From the NCBI GenBank assembly GCA_025128025.1, contig JAHLYR010000066.1, positions 47,233 to 111,232 of the forward strand: a DNA stretch of 64,000 nt. The letters run 5' to 3'. A program made the translations under genes and the position numbers. The notes beneath the pieces are model-generated. The model did not search any database. It saw only the letters and a program-made list of their open reading frames with translations, and was not told where the DNA came from. Shown here piece after piece: positions 1 to 10,704 of the stretch. This stretch comes from Synechococcus sp. CS-1330 (GTDB taxonomy: Bacteria > Cyanobacteriota > Cyanobacteriia > PCC-6307 > Cyanobiaceae). The first letter of the stretch is position 1. The number at the start of each line of letters is the position of its first letter.

Positions 1-1
1 C

Positions 2-820
2 GTTGATGCCCTGGCCGAGCCCCGGGCGGTGCGCCGCTTGTTGGGCTACGTGGCCCAGGAGGTGGCGATCGACAAGATCCTTACCGGCCGCGAACTGCTG
101 CAGCTGCAGGGCGATCTCTATCACCTGGTCCCAGCTGCGCGGAACCGGCGCATGGACGAGCTGATCGAGCTGCTCGGCATGGCCGACTGGATTGATCGGC
201 GTTGCGGTAGCTACTCGGGTGGGATGCGGCGCCGGCTCGATCTGGCCGCTGGCCTGCTGCACAGCCCCCAGGTGCTGGTGCTCGATGAGCCCACCGTTGG
301 TCTTGATATCGAGAGTCGCGCTGCGATCTGGTCCGTATTGCGCCAGCTGCGGGATGGCGGCACAACCGTGCTGCTTAGCAGCCACTACTTAGAGGAGGTT
401 GATGCCCTGGCTGACCATCTGGCGATCATCGAGGCTGGCAAGGTCATCGCCGAGGGCGCTCCTGCTGTGCTCAAGGCCGCCTTGGGTGGCGATCGGGTGA
501 CCTTGAGGGTGCGCGAATTCAGTGATGCCGAGGAAGCTGAGCGGGTGCGCAGCCTGCTGCACGATTGCGCCGGGGTACGCCAGGTGGTGGTGAACCGGGC
601 CCAGGGCTACTCCCTCAATCTGGTGATTGAGCACGACGGCGTTGTCGAGCAGCTGCGCCGCCAATTGGCGGCAGCCGACCTGCCGGTTTTCGCCCTCGCC
701 CAGAGCCGCCCCAGCCTCGATGATGTCTATCTCCAGGCCACCGGCCGCACCCTGATGGACGCGGAGCTGGCGGTGGCCGGCAGCCGTGATCCCAAGGCTG
801 AACGCAAAGCGAGCATGTGA
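2..820 (+). CDS. ABC-2 type exporter, ATP-binding subunit (5' end outside window)
   Basis: The reading frame is open to the first base of the window, so the start and the Walker A loop lie upstream. What is visible is the second half of an ABC ATPase: a Q-loop (GYVAQE), the signature SGGMRRRLDLA, Walker B VLVLDEPTVGLD and the switch histidine in LLSSHYLEE. The C-terminal PSLDDVYLQATGR resembles DrrA/CcmA-like ATPases that pair with ABC-2 permeases. It overlaps the permease start at the stop codon (ATGTGATG arrangement), so the two are translationally coupled. The family exports drugs, lipids or polysaccharides; the substrate here is unknown. Confidence 0.9.
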   Translation, partial: VDALAEPRAVRRLLGYVAQEVAIDKILTGRELLQLQGDLYHLVPAARNRRMDELIELLGMADWIDRRCGSYSGGMRRRLDLAAGLLHSPQVLVLDEPTVGLDIESRAAIWSVLRQLRDGGTTVLLSSHYLEEVDALADHLAIIEAGKVIAEGAPAVLKAALGGDRVTLRVREFSDAEEAERVRSLLHDCAGVRQVVVNRAQGYSLNLVIEHDGVVEQLRRQLAAADLPVFALAQSRPSLDDVYLQATGRTLMDAELAVAGSRDPKAERKASM

Positions 821-1665
821 TGACCACAACCCTTCCAGGCCCCCAACCCGAGGCATCCGCCTTGGCCGAGATCAGTCAAGAAACCCTGGCCCTCACTCGT
901 CGTTTGTTCGTACAGCTGCAGCGCCGGCCTTCCACCTTGGTGGCGGGGGTGCTGCAGCCCCTGATCTGGCTGGTTTTGTTTGGCGCCCTGTTTGCCAAGG
1001 CTCCGGCGGGCCTGCTGCCTGGCGGCATCAGCTACGGCCGCTTCCTTGGCGCCGGTGTGATCGTGTTCACGGCCTTCAGTGCGGCCCTGAACGCCGGCCT
1101 GCCGTTGATGTTTGACCGCGAATTCGGTTTCCTCAACCGGTTGCTGGTGGCGCCGCTGCGCTCGCGCAGCTCGATCGTGTTTGCTTCGGTGCTCTACATC
1201 ACCACGCTGAGCTTGGTGCAGAGCCTGGCGATCATGGGCACTGCCGCTTTGCTGGGTTACGGCTGGCCTGGTGGCGCTGGGTTGCTGCTGGTATTGGTCA
1301 CCTTGCTGTTGTTGGTTTTTGCAGTCACGGCCCTGAGTTTGGGGCTTGCTTTTGCACTACCAGGCCACATTGAGCTGATTGCGGTGATCTTTGTGGCCAA
1401 CCTGCCCCTGCTGTTTGCCAGCACCGCTTTGGCTCCCTTGTCGTTCATGCCGGCCTGGCTGGGCTGGCTAGCGGCCCTGAATCCCCTTACCTTCGCGATA
1501 GAACCGATTCGTGCCGCCTATGCGGGACAGGTCTCTCTCACCGCAGTGGTGCTGGAGGCCCCCTATGGCCAGCTCAGCAGCGCCACCTGCCTAGGGGTGC
1601 TCGCCTTACTGGCCGCCGGGTTGTTCCTGCTGATTCGGCCGCTTTTGGACCGCAAGCTCACCTAG
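820..1665 (+). CDS. ABC-2 type exporter, membrane subunit
   Basis: About 280 residues with some six hydrophobic segments and the ABC-2 layout: an N-terminal segment around RPSTLVAGVLQPLIWLVLF, a long central hydrophobic block and a C-terminal membrane anchor (LLAAGLFLLIRPLL). The motif NPLTFAIEPIRAAYAG near residue 225 is typical of DrrB-like permeases. The ATG at 820 overlaps the ATPase stop by one base; a GTG at 817 is an alternative start. Together with the upstream ATPase it should form an inner-membrane exporter. Nothing in the sequence identifies the substrate. Confidence 0.9.
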   Translation: MTTTLPGPQPEASALAEISQETLALTRRLFVQLQRRPSTLVAGVLQPLIWLVLFGALFAKAPAGLLPGGISYGRFLGAGVIVFTAFSAALNAGLPLMFDREFGFLNRLLVAPLRSRSSIVFASVLYITTLSLVQSLAIMGTAALLGYGWPGGAGLLLVLVTLLLLVFAVTALSLGLAFALPGHIELIAVIFVANLPLLFASTALAPLSFMPAWLGWLAALNPLTFAIEPIRAAYAGQVSLTAVVLEAPYGQLSSATCLGVLALLAAGLFLLIRPLLDRKLT

Positions 1666-1676
1666 CAAGTCCTTCC

Positions 1677-2066
1677 GTGACGCAGCCCTCCAGATTCCCA
1701 CCGTCTGATCGTCCCGATTTAGGGGACCGCTTGCTGGCGGCGGTTGCAGAGCGGGATCAGGCCATGGCCCAGCGTCTGGTGCAGCAGTGGGCGCACCGCC
1801 GGGGGCTGGCGGCCCTCGAAGCCCTGATCGCCGGACCACTGTGCGTGGGCCAAGGAGTAGGGGCGGCTGAATGGCTGCGCTCCCAGGCTGGCCTGGAAAC
1901 CAACCTTCAGCCCAGCATGCAACCAGCTGTGCTGGCCCTTGTGCAGGATGCCCTGGCTCCGGCAGCGAGCAATGCCGCTCCTGCTCCCTTCGCCCACGCT
2001 TCCCTACGGGCCTGGCTGCCGGATTCTGAAGAGCTCGATGACTTTGCCCTACCCCTGGCCAGCTGA
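1677..2066 (+). CDS. Hypothetical protein, 129 aa
   Basis: I do not recognise the family. It encodes a soluble 129-residue protein rich in Ala, Leu and Gln, helical in character, with an acidic C-terminus (DSEELDDFALP). It starts at GTG 11 bases after the permease gene and ends immediately before the GTG start of the next gene, so it appears to be the middle of a co-transcribed run. It has no signal peptide or membrane segment. The tight spacing and normal codon use argue that it is real; it may be specific to picocyanobacteria. Confidence 0.7.
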   Translation: MTQPSRFPPSDRPDLGDRLLAAVAERDQAMAQRLVQQWAHRRGLAALEALIAGPLCVGQGVGAAEWLRSQAGLETNLQPSMQPAVLALVQDALAPAASNAAPAPFAHASLRAWLPDSEELDDFALPLAS

Positions 2067-2741
2067 GTGAAACCCTCCGGTTTGATTGTGTCGGTGCAGG
2101 CCCCCGAGGGCTCACCGATGCGCGATCCCGATGTGATCGCAGCCATGGCTGATGCCAGTTTGCGCAATGGTGCATCTGGGGTGCGTCTGGAAAGCCCAGA
2201 GCACATCGGCGCTGTTCGTCAGCGCTGCCCAACAGCCCTGATCGTGGGCCTATGGAAGCGCAGTTACCCAGACAGCTCGGTGTACATCACCCCTGGTTGG
2301 GAGGAGATTCGTGCCGTTTGGGCTGCTGGTGCCGATGTGGTGGCGATTGATGCCACCGAGCGCTATCGCCCCGGGGGTGAAAATTTGGAGGGTCTGATCG
2401 CCCGCGCCCAGCGGGAGCTTGGTGCTGCGCTGATGGCGGATGTGGACAGCGTTGCCAATGGCCTGCGTGCCGCCGAGCTGGGTTGCACCTGGGTCGGCAC
2501 GACTCTTTATGGCTACACGGAGTCAACTTCAGGCCAGAAGCCACCAGCCTGGGATCTATTGCCCACGTTGCGGCAGCAATTACCCGCCGAGGTGAGCCTG
2601 ATTTGCGAGGGGGGCATATCAAGCCCCCAGCAGGCCCGGCAAGCCCTCGACCTCGGCGCTGATGCCGTGGTTGTGGGCACGGCAATCACCGGGGTCGATT
2701 TGCAGGTTGCTGCCTATGTACGCAATGTGCTGGCCGGCTGA
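2067..2741 (+). CDS. nanE: Putative N-acetylmannosamine-6-phosphate 2-epimerase (NanE family)
   Basis: A 224-residue TIM barrel. It contains the NanE landmarks GLWKRSYPDSSVYITP (about residues 58-73), VVAIDATERYRP, LMADVDS, TLYGYTES and the phosphate-binding EGGISSPQQA plus DAVVVGTAIT. The family interconverts ManNAc-6-P and GlcNAc-6-P in the cytoplasm. The GTG start abuts the preceding stop without a gap. No sialic acid lyase or ManNAc kinase lies nearby, so its role here is more likely amino-sugar phosphate recycling or an unassigned epimerisation than sialate catabolism. Confidence 0.85.
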   Translation: MKPSGLIVSVQAPEGSPMRDPDVIAAMADASLRNGASGVRLESPEHIGAVRQRCPTALIVGLWKRSYPDSSVYITPGWEEIRAVWAAGADVVAIDATERYRPGGENLEGLIARAQRELGAALMADVDSVANGLRAAELGCTWVGTTLYGYTESTSGQKPPAWDLLPTLRQQLPAEVSLICEGGISSPQQARQALDLGADAVVVGTAITGVDLQVAAYVRNVLAG

Positions 2742-2752
2742 GCAGCCTGGGA

Positions 2753-4438
<1,686 letters not shown>

Positions 4439-4557
4439 TCAGTGATGCCAGGGTCCCATAGCGGACCACCGCCAGGCCAACGGAGCGGGGTGGGGAAAGC
4501 CGAATCAAGCTGCTGCTTGGGGCTACTGATTCGCTCCGGGCTCGATAGGGTTCAGCA

Positions 4558-4797
4558 ATGGAGGATTTGCTGCAAACAGCACTGCAAAGCGCGGACGAAG
4601 CCATTTCGCTGGATCCGGGCTCCACTGCGAACGCCATGGTGTTTGTGCTCGTGGCGGCTGCCGGGGTATTGATGGCCTTGGTTTATGTGCCGGTGAGGCT
4701 GTTCCTGACAATCACCGCCCGCAGTCGCCGCCTGCGCTTGCTGCAGCGGATTCGCCGGCTGCGCGAGGAGTTGGCTCAGCCGCTCACAAGCTCTTAA
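4558..4797 (+). CDS. Small single-pass membrane protein, 79 aa
   Basis: A 79-residue protein with an acidic N-terminus, one clear membrane helix (about residues 26-45) and a strongly basic Arg/Leu-rich C-terminal tail ([18 protein letters not shown]), expected in the cytoplasm by the positive-inside rule. It is divergent from groL and its stop overlaps the 3' end of fabG by four bases. The function is unknown; small proteins of this shape are common in picocyanobacterial core genomes. The ATG is preceded by AGGG about ten bases upstream, a weak ribosome binding site. Confidence 0.65.
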   Translation: MEDLLQTALQSADEAISLDPGSTANAMVFVLVAAAGVLMALVYVPVRLFLTITARSRRLRLLQRIRRLREELAQPLTSS

Positions 4798-5561
4798 CGC
4801 ATCACCATGCCGCCATCCACCTGCAGCACCTGGCCGGTGATGTAGGCAGCAGCTGGGTCGGCGGCCAAAAAGCGCACTGCACCGGCCACCTCGGCGGCGC
4901 TGCCCATCCTCCCCAGGGGAATCGCCCCCAGGATCGGTTCTTTGTCGAGTTCGGCGGTCATGTCGCTCTCGATGAAGCCCGGGGCAACGGCATTGACGGT
5001 GACCCCCCGAGCTGCAAATTCAGCCGCATTACTGCGGGTGAGGCCGATCACTCCGGCCTTGGCGGCGCTGTAGTTGGCCTGACCTGGATTTCCCATCAGG
5101 GCCACCACTGAGGTGATGTTGATGATGCGGCCGCTGCGGGCCTTGAGCATGGCCCGGCTCACAGCGCGGGTGCAGAGAAACACGCCGGTGAGATTGAGGT
5201 TAATAACGCTCTGCCAGTCGGCGGTTTTCATTCGCATCAGCAGGCCATCGCGGGTGATGCCGGCGTTGTTAACCAGCACGTCGAGCCGGCCGCCCCTAGC
5301 GAGCACCGCTTTGACCATGGCATCGACCTGCTCTTCATCGGCTACATCGGCCCGATGGCTCCAGGCTTCGCCTCCGGCAGCAGTGATCTCAGCTACGACC
5401 GCTTCGGCTGCATCTGGGGAGCTGGCGTAATTAACCACTACTTGGGCGCCGGCCGCTGCCAGATCAAGGGCTATGGCGCGGCCGATACCTCTGCTGGCAC
5501 CGGTAACCAGGGCCACTTGGCCGGCCAGGGGGGCGGGGCTGGACATCACTGCACTGGACAT
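4794..5561 (-). CDS. fabG: 3-oxoacyl-[acyl-carrier-protein] reductase
   Basis: A classical short-chain dehydrogenase of 255 residues that reduces beta-ketoacyl-ACP with NADPH in fatty acid elongation. The NADP loop TGASRGIG lies at residues 20-27 and the NNAG motif at 98-101. The catalytic residues are Ser151, Tyr164 and Lys168 (YSAAK), and the C-terminal [10 protein letters not shown] is typical of FabG. An internal ATG at residue 6 could also be the start. It is convergent with the small membrane protein gene, with a four-base overlap. Confidence 0.95.
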   Translation of the reverse strand: MSSAVMSSPAPLAGQVALVTGASRGIGRAIALDLAAAGAQVVVNYASSPDAAEAVVAEITAAGGEAWSHRADVADEEQVDAMVKAVLARGGRLDVLVNNAGITRDGLLMRMKTADWQSVINLNLTGVFLCTRAVSRAMLKARSGRIINITSVVALMGNPGQANYSAAKAGVIGLTRSNAAEFAARGVTVNAVAPGFIESDMTAELDKEPILGAIPLGRMGSAAEVAGAVRFLAADPAAAYITGQVLQVDGGMVMR

Positions 5562-5618
5562 CGCGGCACTGGGGTTTGTGGCGCTGATCGTATGGCCTGA
5601 CTATCCCCCGAACCCCAA

Positions 5619-6455
5619 TTATCCCAGTCCCAGGGCGGCAAGCACCTCGGCGTCGCCTAGTTGGCTGAGCTTGGCGGCGCTGCCGAGGCCCTGCACCCCA
5701 GCACGGCTGGGCAGACTGGCTTCATCCCGGCCCAGGGCCACCAGCGGTAGACCGAGCAGTAGGGCCAATTCGATCGTTACGGGGTCGCTGGCTAGCACCA
5801 CATCGGCACTGGCGATCTGGGCGGCGCGCTTACGCATATCTCCACCCCGAGTGCCCGCCAAGGCCCGCAGGTTGGGCAGCTTGCTGCGGATCTTGGCGGG
5901 TAGGTCTTGCCATTGCTGGGCTGGCCAGTCGCCGCCAGCACCGGAGGGGGCCAGCAGCAGGGCCGGGCCATCGCCACTGGGTAGGGCCGCGCTGGCGGCC
6001 TCCAGGTCGGCCGGGGCGATCGGCAACCGGAATGACTCAGCCTCAAGCCGCACCCCGATGGGCCGAAGGAAGGCCTCAAAGGCCTGGTTAGCCCAGCCGC
6101 CCTCGATGGGGGTGATCCGCTCGGTGGCGGAGAAGCCACCGCTGGCCACCCGGGTGGGGATGTGGCTCATAGACAGCATCAAATCCATCTGGCGGCTGGG
6201 CGCCAGGTTGAGGCTCACCTGAAAATCAGGCTCCCGCACCGAACCCATCAAGTTGGCCCAATCGGCAAGGGTTGCCTGCTCGTAGGTGAAGGGCATGGCC
6301 CGTTCCACGGCTGGATGCAGGGACCAAAGGGGCACCGCCGCTAACGGACAGACCACCTGGACGTCGGCATGGAGTTGGTCGGCAACGGCGGCAACGGCGG
6401 CAAAACTCTGCAGCTGCTGGCTGCTGCCGCCCGGAATCAGAAACAGGGCGCGCAT
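5619..6455 (-). CDS. Glycosyltransferase family 9 (heptosyltransferase-like)
   Basis: The start is placed at the ATG giving MRALFLIPGG. The open frame runs 73 codons further upstream, but that part crosses the divergent ispD start and does not resemble a protein. The 278-residue product has the GT9 two-domain look: an N-terminal Rossmann fold with the PGGSSQQLQSF region, and a C-terminal PSGAGGDWPAQQW segment that in this family binds the nucleotide sugar. Members transfer heptose or other sugars to lipopolysaccharide core. The acceptor is unknown in cyanobacteria. Confidence 0.8.
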   Translation of the reverse strand: MRALFLIPGGSSQQLQSFAAVAAVADQLHADVQVVCPLAAVPLWSLHPAVERAMPFTYEQATLADWANLMGSVREPDFQVSLNLAPSRQMDLMLSMSHIPTRVASGGFSATERITPIEGGWANQAFEAFLRPIGVRLEAESFRLPIAPADLEAASAALPSGDGPALLLAPSGAGGDWPAQQWQDLPAKIRSKLPNLRALAGTRGGDMRKRAAQIASADVVLASDPVTIELALLLGLPLVALGRDEASLPSRAGVQGLGSAAKLSQLGDAEVLAALGLG

Positions 6456-6528
6456 CGCAGAGGACACAGGTTCGGCGGCCTGATTGTATGGATCAGATTC
6501 GGTTTGACCCGTCTCGCGGGAGTCGCTT

Positions 6529-7209
6529 GTGCATTTGCTGATCGCCGCAGCCGGCAGCGGCCGCCGCATGGGGGCTACTGGCAACAAGCTGCTCTTGCCA
6601 GTGGCGGGGCGGTCGGTGCTGGCCTGGACCCTCGATGCGGCCCTCGCCTGCCCCGCCATCAGCTGGATCGGCATCGTGGGCCAGCCCGTTGATGCCGGCG
6701 CGATCGCGGCGATTGTGGCTGAAGCTCAGCCAGACCGGCCGGTGCAGTGGATTGAGGGTGGTGACACCCGTCAGGAGTCGGTGAGCCGGGGGCTGGCGGC
6801 CCTGCCGGCAGCTGCTGGTGGGGTGCTGATCCACGACGGGGCTCGCTGTCTTGTCGAGCCGGAGCTGCTGGCCCGCTGTGCCGCTGCGGTGCAGCAAGGC
6901 GCAGCTGTGATCGCCGCCACCCCCGTAACCGACACGATCAAGCAGGTGGATGGAGCTGGCACCATCACGGCCACCCCAGATCGCAGCTGGTTGTGGGCCG
7001 CCCAAACTCCCCAGGGCTTCCCGGTGCAGCAGCTGCGGGCTGCCCATGCAACCGCCACGGAGCAGGGCTGGAGCGTCACCGACGATGCGGCCCTGTTTGA
7101 GCGGCTGGGTTTGGCGGTGCAGGTGTTGGAGGCGCCTGCCTCCAACATCAAGCTCACCACCCCCTTCGATCTCACCGTGGCAGAGGCGGTGCTTGCTTCG
7201 CGCTGCTGA
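6529..7209 (+). CDS. ispD: 2-C-methyl-D-erythritol 4-phosphate cytidylyltransferase
   Basis: A 226-residue nucleotidyltransferase of the non-mevalonate isoprenoid pathway, making CDP-methylerythritol from MEP and CTP. The CTP-binding signature [12 protein letters not shown] is at the N-terminus, followed by [21 protein letters not shown] (about residue 103) and WAAQTPQGF (about residue 157) match IspD, and TDDAALFE is the dimer-arm region. It starts at GTG and lies 73 bases from the divergent GT9 gene. Its 3' end overlaps the convergent carboxypeptidase gene by 38 bases. It supplies precursors for chlorophyll, carotenoid and quinone tails. Confidence 0.95.
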   Translation: MHLLIAAAGSGRRMGATGNKLLLPVAGRSVLAWTLDAALACPAISWIGIVGQPVDAGAIAAIVAEAQPDRPVQWIEGGDTRQESVSRGLAALPAAAGGVLIHDGARCLVEPELLARCAAAVQQGAAVIAATPVTDTIKQVDGAGTITATPDRSWLWAAQTPQGFPVQQLRAAHATATEQGWSVTDDAALFERLGLAVQVLEAPASNIKLTTPFDLTVAEAVLASRC

Positions 7210-8101
7210 TCCGCAGCTGGCCGCTGCTGCCATCGAGCTCGGCCCAGGCACCTAGGGGTAGGGCCGCATTGCCGACCCCATGACCAACGGGCAAGTTGCT
7301 CACCACGGGGATGCCGAGATCGCTTGTGCGCTCGCGCAGCACCTGCTCGAGGCTGAACCGATCTGCCTCGTCCGTGCTGTCATCGCAGTCTGTGAACTGC
7401 CCCAGGCCGATGCCGGCCAGCTGCTGCAGCCCACCGCCCAGCCGCCAGTGGGTGAGCATGCGCTCGATTCGGTAAGGCGCTTCGCCCACGTCTTCGAGCA
7501 CCAAGATGGCGCCGCGTAAATCCGGCAAATAGGGCGTACCCAGCAGGTGGGTGGCCACGGTGAGGTTGGCGGCCAGCAGGGGGCCTGCGGCGCTGCCGCC
7601 ACACCAGCCCTCGCCCTGCAGGTCGAGCAGGGGTTCACCAAACAACAGGCACCGCAGCCGCTCCTGGCTCCAGGCGGGTTCGGCGGCCAGGGTGGTGAGC
7701 AGCGGCCCGTGGATGGCGCCTCCCTGCCCCTGGGCTACTTGGGCCCAGAGCAGGGAGGTGACGTCGGAGAAACCAAGCAGCCAGCGAGTTGGCAGGGCCA
7801 GGGGGGCTTCTAGCAACCGGGCCGCACCCCAGCCACCCCGCACACAGGCCAGCAGCTCGGCGCCCCGCCTGGCGGCCGCTTCCAGGTCGCCGCGGCGCTG
7901 TTTGTCTTGGCCGGCCAGATAGCCCCACTGGCGCCCGTGCAGAGACGTGCGCTCCACCTCCAGCCCCCAGCCCTCGAGTATGGCGATGCCCGCCTCCAGT
8001 CGCGCTAAGGCGTCGTCGCCCAGCAGGGCCGAGCTTGCCGCCACCAGCTGCACCCGATCCCCTGGCTGCAGCGGTGAGGGCTGACGTGTGACCTGGCTCA
8101 T
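7172..8101 (-). CDS. ldcA: LD-carboxypeptidase / MccF-like peptidase (S66 family)
   Basis: A 309-residue serine peptidase that in this family trims the terminal D-Ala from murein tetrapeptides during peptidoglycan recycling. The nucleophile is Ser112 in [11 protein letters not shown], preceded by [11 protein letters not shown]; the later [17 protein letters not shown] and LPVGHGVGN carry the catalytic Glu and His. The start chosen, MSQVTRQPS, overlaps the ubiA stop by four bases; the frame extends 57 codons further upstream as a Pro/Ala-rich stretch inside ubiA, which is unlikely to be used. It is co-directional with ubiA. Confidence 0.88.
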   Translation of the reverse strand: MSQVTRQPSPLQPGDRVQLVAASSALLGDDALARLEAGIAILEGWGLEVERTSLHGRQWGYLAGQDKQRRGDLEAAARRGAELLACVRGGWGAARLLEAPLALPTRWLLGFSDVTSLLWAQVAQGQGGAIHGPLLTTLAAEPAWSQERLRCLLFGEPLLDLQGEGWCGGSAAGPLLAANLTVATHLLGTPYLPDLRGAILVLEDVGEAPYRIERMLTHWRLGGGLQQLAGIGLGQFTDCDDSTDEADRFSLEQVLRERTSDLGIPVVSNLPVGHGVGNAALPLGAWAELDGSSGQLRISSAKQAPPLPR

Positions 8102-9003
8102 GGCAGCTGCCCCAGCACCAGGGCAAGCAGCAGCAGCCCTCCCAGCTGCACCTGGCGGCTGAAGTGGCGGCCGTAGGCGGAGCGGGGCAGGTTGGGGCGG
8201 CGCAGCAGGGCGGCTTCGCGCTGCATGCCGGCGGTTGCCAGCAGACCCAATGGCCAGCTGATCCAGCCGCAACCCTGCAGGCCGGCGGCTAACCCCAGGG
8301 CCAGGGCGGCTAGTCCGTAGCTGATCGCCACCGCCAGGGGGGCCCGGCTGCCCAGGCTGAGGGCACTGCTGCGCACGCCGATGGCCCGGTCGTCATCCCG
8401 GTCTGCCATGGCGTACACCGTGTCGAAGCCGAAGGTCCAAAGCAAGGTGGCCAGCCACACCAGGGCCAGGGGCCAGCCGCCGGCCAGGGAGCCGGTGGCA
8501 GCGGCCCAGGGGATCAGCACCGCAAAGCCCCAGCAGAGGGCCAGCACCAGTTGGGGGTAACCAAACCAGCGTTTAGCAGAGGGGTAGAGCAGTACTGGCG
8601 GCAGGGCCGCGATTGCCAGCAGCAGGCAGAGGTTGCGACTGGAGGTGGGCAACCCCCACATCAGCACCAGCAGCACGGCCAAGGCGATGACCAGGCTGAT
8701 CAGCAGCAGCCCTATCGCCTCGCCAACGCCAACGCGGCCATCGGCTAGGGGACGGCTGCGGGTGCGCTCCACTAAGGGGTCGATGCGGCGGTCCCAGAGG
8801 TCGTTGGCGATGCAGCCGGCCGCGCTCACCGCCAGTCCTCCCAGCACGATCAATCCCACCAACAGCGGCGCCGGTGGGGCGTTTGGGGTGAGCCAGAGGC
8901 TCCAGCCAGCTGGAATCAGCAGGATCAGGCGGCCACTGGGCTTGTGCCAGCGCACCAGCTCCAGCCATGCGGCTAGACGGGTGCCGCGCTTCGAGTTGGC
9001 CAT
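8098..9003 (-). CDS. ubiA: 4-hydroxybenzoate polyprenyl (solanesyl) transferase
   Basis: A polytopic 301-residue UbiA-family prenyltransferase with about eight membrane helices. The first Asp-rich motif is NDLWDRRID (residues 67-75) and the second is DRDDDRAIG, which together bind the Mg-diphosphate of the prenyl donor. In cyanobacteria the enzyme attaches the solanesyl tail in plastoquinone synthesis, which fits a phototroph. It forms a two-gene unit with the downstream carboxypeptidase gene. It is divergent from ppx, with 90 bases between the two starts. Confidence 0.93.
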   Translation of the reverse strand: MANSKRGTRLAAWLELVRWHKPSGRLILLIPAGWSLWLTPNAPPAPLLVGLIVLGGLAVSAAGCIANDLWDRRIDPLVERTRSRPLADGRVGVGEAIGLLLISLVIALAVLLVLMWGLPTSSRNLCLLLAIAALPPVLLYPSAKRWFGYPQLVLALCWGFAVLIPWAAATGSLAGGWPLALVWLATLLWTFGFDTVYAMADRDDDRAIGVRSSALSLGSRAPLAVAISYGLAALALGLAAGLQGCGWISWPLGLLATAGMQREAALLRRPNLPRSAYGRHFSRQVQLGGLLLLALVLGQLP

Positions 9004-9093
9004 GCCCCCTTTTCGTCGTGCCGCACCCTAGGTGTGCCGGTGGGATGGGCCGTGGGTGGCAAAGTAGCGCCCCAGCGGCAGTTGCCGAGCTCG

Positions 9094-10704
9094 ATGGTTC
9101 AGGCACCCAACCTTCAGCAGGCCGGTCGCCGTCGGGTGGCCGCGATCGACATCGGCACCAACTCGATTCACCTGCTGGTGGCAGAGGTGGATCCGGAGCT
9201 GAGCAGTTTCAGTGTGGTGCTGGCTGAGAAGGCCACCACCCGGCTCGGCGAAAGGGATCCCCATAGCGGTGACCTCAGTGCCGAGGCGATCGAGCGGGCT
9301 TTCCGCACCCTGCGCCACGATCGCGATCTGGCCCTTAGCCACGGGGTGGAGCAGATCGTCACGGCGGCCACCAGCGCCGTGCGGGAGGCCCCCAACGGCC
9401 GGGATTTTTTGGTGGCGCTGCAGGAGCAACTGGGCCTGGAGGTGGATCTGGTAAGCGGGCCCGAGGAGGCGCGACTGATCTATTTGGGTGTGCTTTCGGG
9501 CATGGCTTTCGGCGACCAGCCCCACTTGATTATTGATATCGGTGGCGGCTCCACCGAATTGGTGCTGGCCGATGGCCGCGATGGCCGCTCCTTCAGCAGC
9601 ACCCGCATCGGCGCGGTACGTCTGCAACGGGAGTTTTGTCAGCAGGAACCCCTACCGATTGAACGACGCTCCTTCCTGCAGGCCTACATCCAGGGCGCCC
9701 TCGACCCTGCCGTAGCTGAGGTGAAAGCGGCGCTGCGGCGGGGCGAACAGCCACTGATGGTGGGCACCAGTGGCACGGCCATGGCCCTAGCTGCCCTGGC
9801 GGCGGCGGAAGATCCCAAGCCGCCGCTGAAGCTGCAGGGCTACCGGCTCAGCCGCGAGCGCATCGACCAGCTCACCGCCCGGCTCCTGGCGATGACGCCG
9901 GAGCAGCGCCGCGCCCTGCCCGCTATCAATGACCGCCGGGCCGAAATCATCGTGCCCGGCGCCCTGATTTTGCAGACGGCGATGGCGATGCTCGGTGTGG
10001 GGGAGCTGGTGGTTTGTGATCGGGCCCTGCGGGAGGGCCTGATCGTGGACTGGATGCTGCGCAACGGCCTGCTGGGTGATCGCTTCGCCTTCCAGAGCAC
10101 TATTCGCCAGCGCACCGTGCTGCACCTGGCCCAGCGCTTTGGTGTCGATCGGGCCCGGGCCGATCGGGTGGCCTCCCACGCCCTCAGCCTCTACGACCAG
10201 TCGCGGGGGCTGCTGCACCACGACGAGGGGCCGGGCCGGGAGCTGCTTTGGGCCGCCGCCCAGTTGCACACCTGTGGCAAGAGCATCAATATCTCCGCCT
10301 ATCACAAGCACAGCTGGTATTTGATCCGCCACGGCGAGCTGCTGGGCTACTCCGAATCCGAGCACCTGATGGTGGCGGCGATTGGCCGCTATCACCGCCG
10401 CAGCCTGCCGAAGAAGCGCCATGAGTCGTGGCAGCTGATCGAAGACCGCGACCAGCGCCGCACCGTTACGTCGATGTCCTTGCTGTTGCGCCTGGCGGCG
10501 GCCCTAGATCGCCGGCCCGCTGCGGTGATTGCGACCCTGCAGGTGACATCAAGGCAAAATGCGGTTTGCGTTGACCTGGAGCCCTTGGCGGCAGCCCCCG
10601 GCGAGCCAGCTCCTGATCTCAGCCTGGAGCGCTGGAGCCTGCGATCTTGCGCCGAAGTGGTGCAGGAATCCTGCGGCCTTGGTCTCAGGGTGCCGGAGCC
10701 TTGA
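9094..10704 (+). CDS. ppx: Exopolyphosphatase / pppGpp phosphohydrolase
   Basis: Encodes about 536 residues of the Ppx/GppA family of the sugar-kinase/Hsp70 fold, releasing phosphate from polyphosphate ends. Phosphate-1 motif AAIDIGTNSIHLLV lies near the N-terminus, IIDIGGGSTELVL near residue 155, and GTSGTAMALAAL follows. The C-terminal third (DRARADRVASHALSLY to LHTCGKSINIS) is the HD-like extension found in long Ppx. ATG 9094 is preferred; an in-frame GTG at 9034 would add 20 atypical residues. Its 3' end overlaps the convergent RodZ-like gene by 20 bases. Confidence 0.92.
   Translation: MVQAPNLQQAGRRRVAAIDIGTNSIHLLVAEVDPELSSFSVVLAEKATTRLGERDPHSGDLSAEAIERAFRTLRHDRDLALSHGVEQIVTAATSAVREAPNGRDFLVALQEQLGLEVDLVSGPEEARLIYLGVLSGMAFGDQPHLIIDIGGGSTELVLADGRDGRSFSSTRIGAVRLQREFCQQEPLPIERRSFLQAYIQGALDPAVAEVKAALRRGEQPLMVGTSGTAMALAALAAAEDPKPPLKLQGYRLSRERIDQLTARLLAMTPEQRRALPAINDRRAEIIVPGALILQTAMAMLGVGELVVCDRALREGLIVDWMLRNGLLGDRFAFQSTIRQRTVLHLAQRFGVDRARADRVASHALSLYDQSRGLLHHDEGPGRELLWAAAQLHTCGKSINISAYHKHSWYLIRHGELLGYSESEHLMVAAIGRYHRRSLPKKRHESWQLIEDRDQRRTVTSMSLLLRLAAALDRRPAAVIATLQVTSRQNAVCVDLEPLAAAPGEPAPDLSLERWSLRSCAEVVQESCGLGLRVPEP

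Noticed and set aside
5473..6222. 249-codon open frame opposite fabG and the GT9 gene
   Set aside because: It crosses two well-supported genes on the other strand and is rich in Ser, Arg and Pro as expected for an antisense frame.
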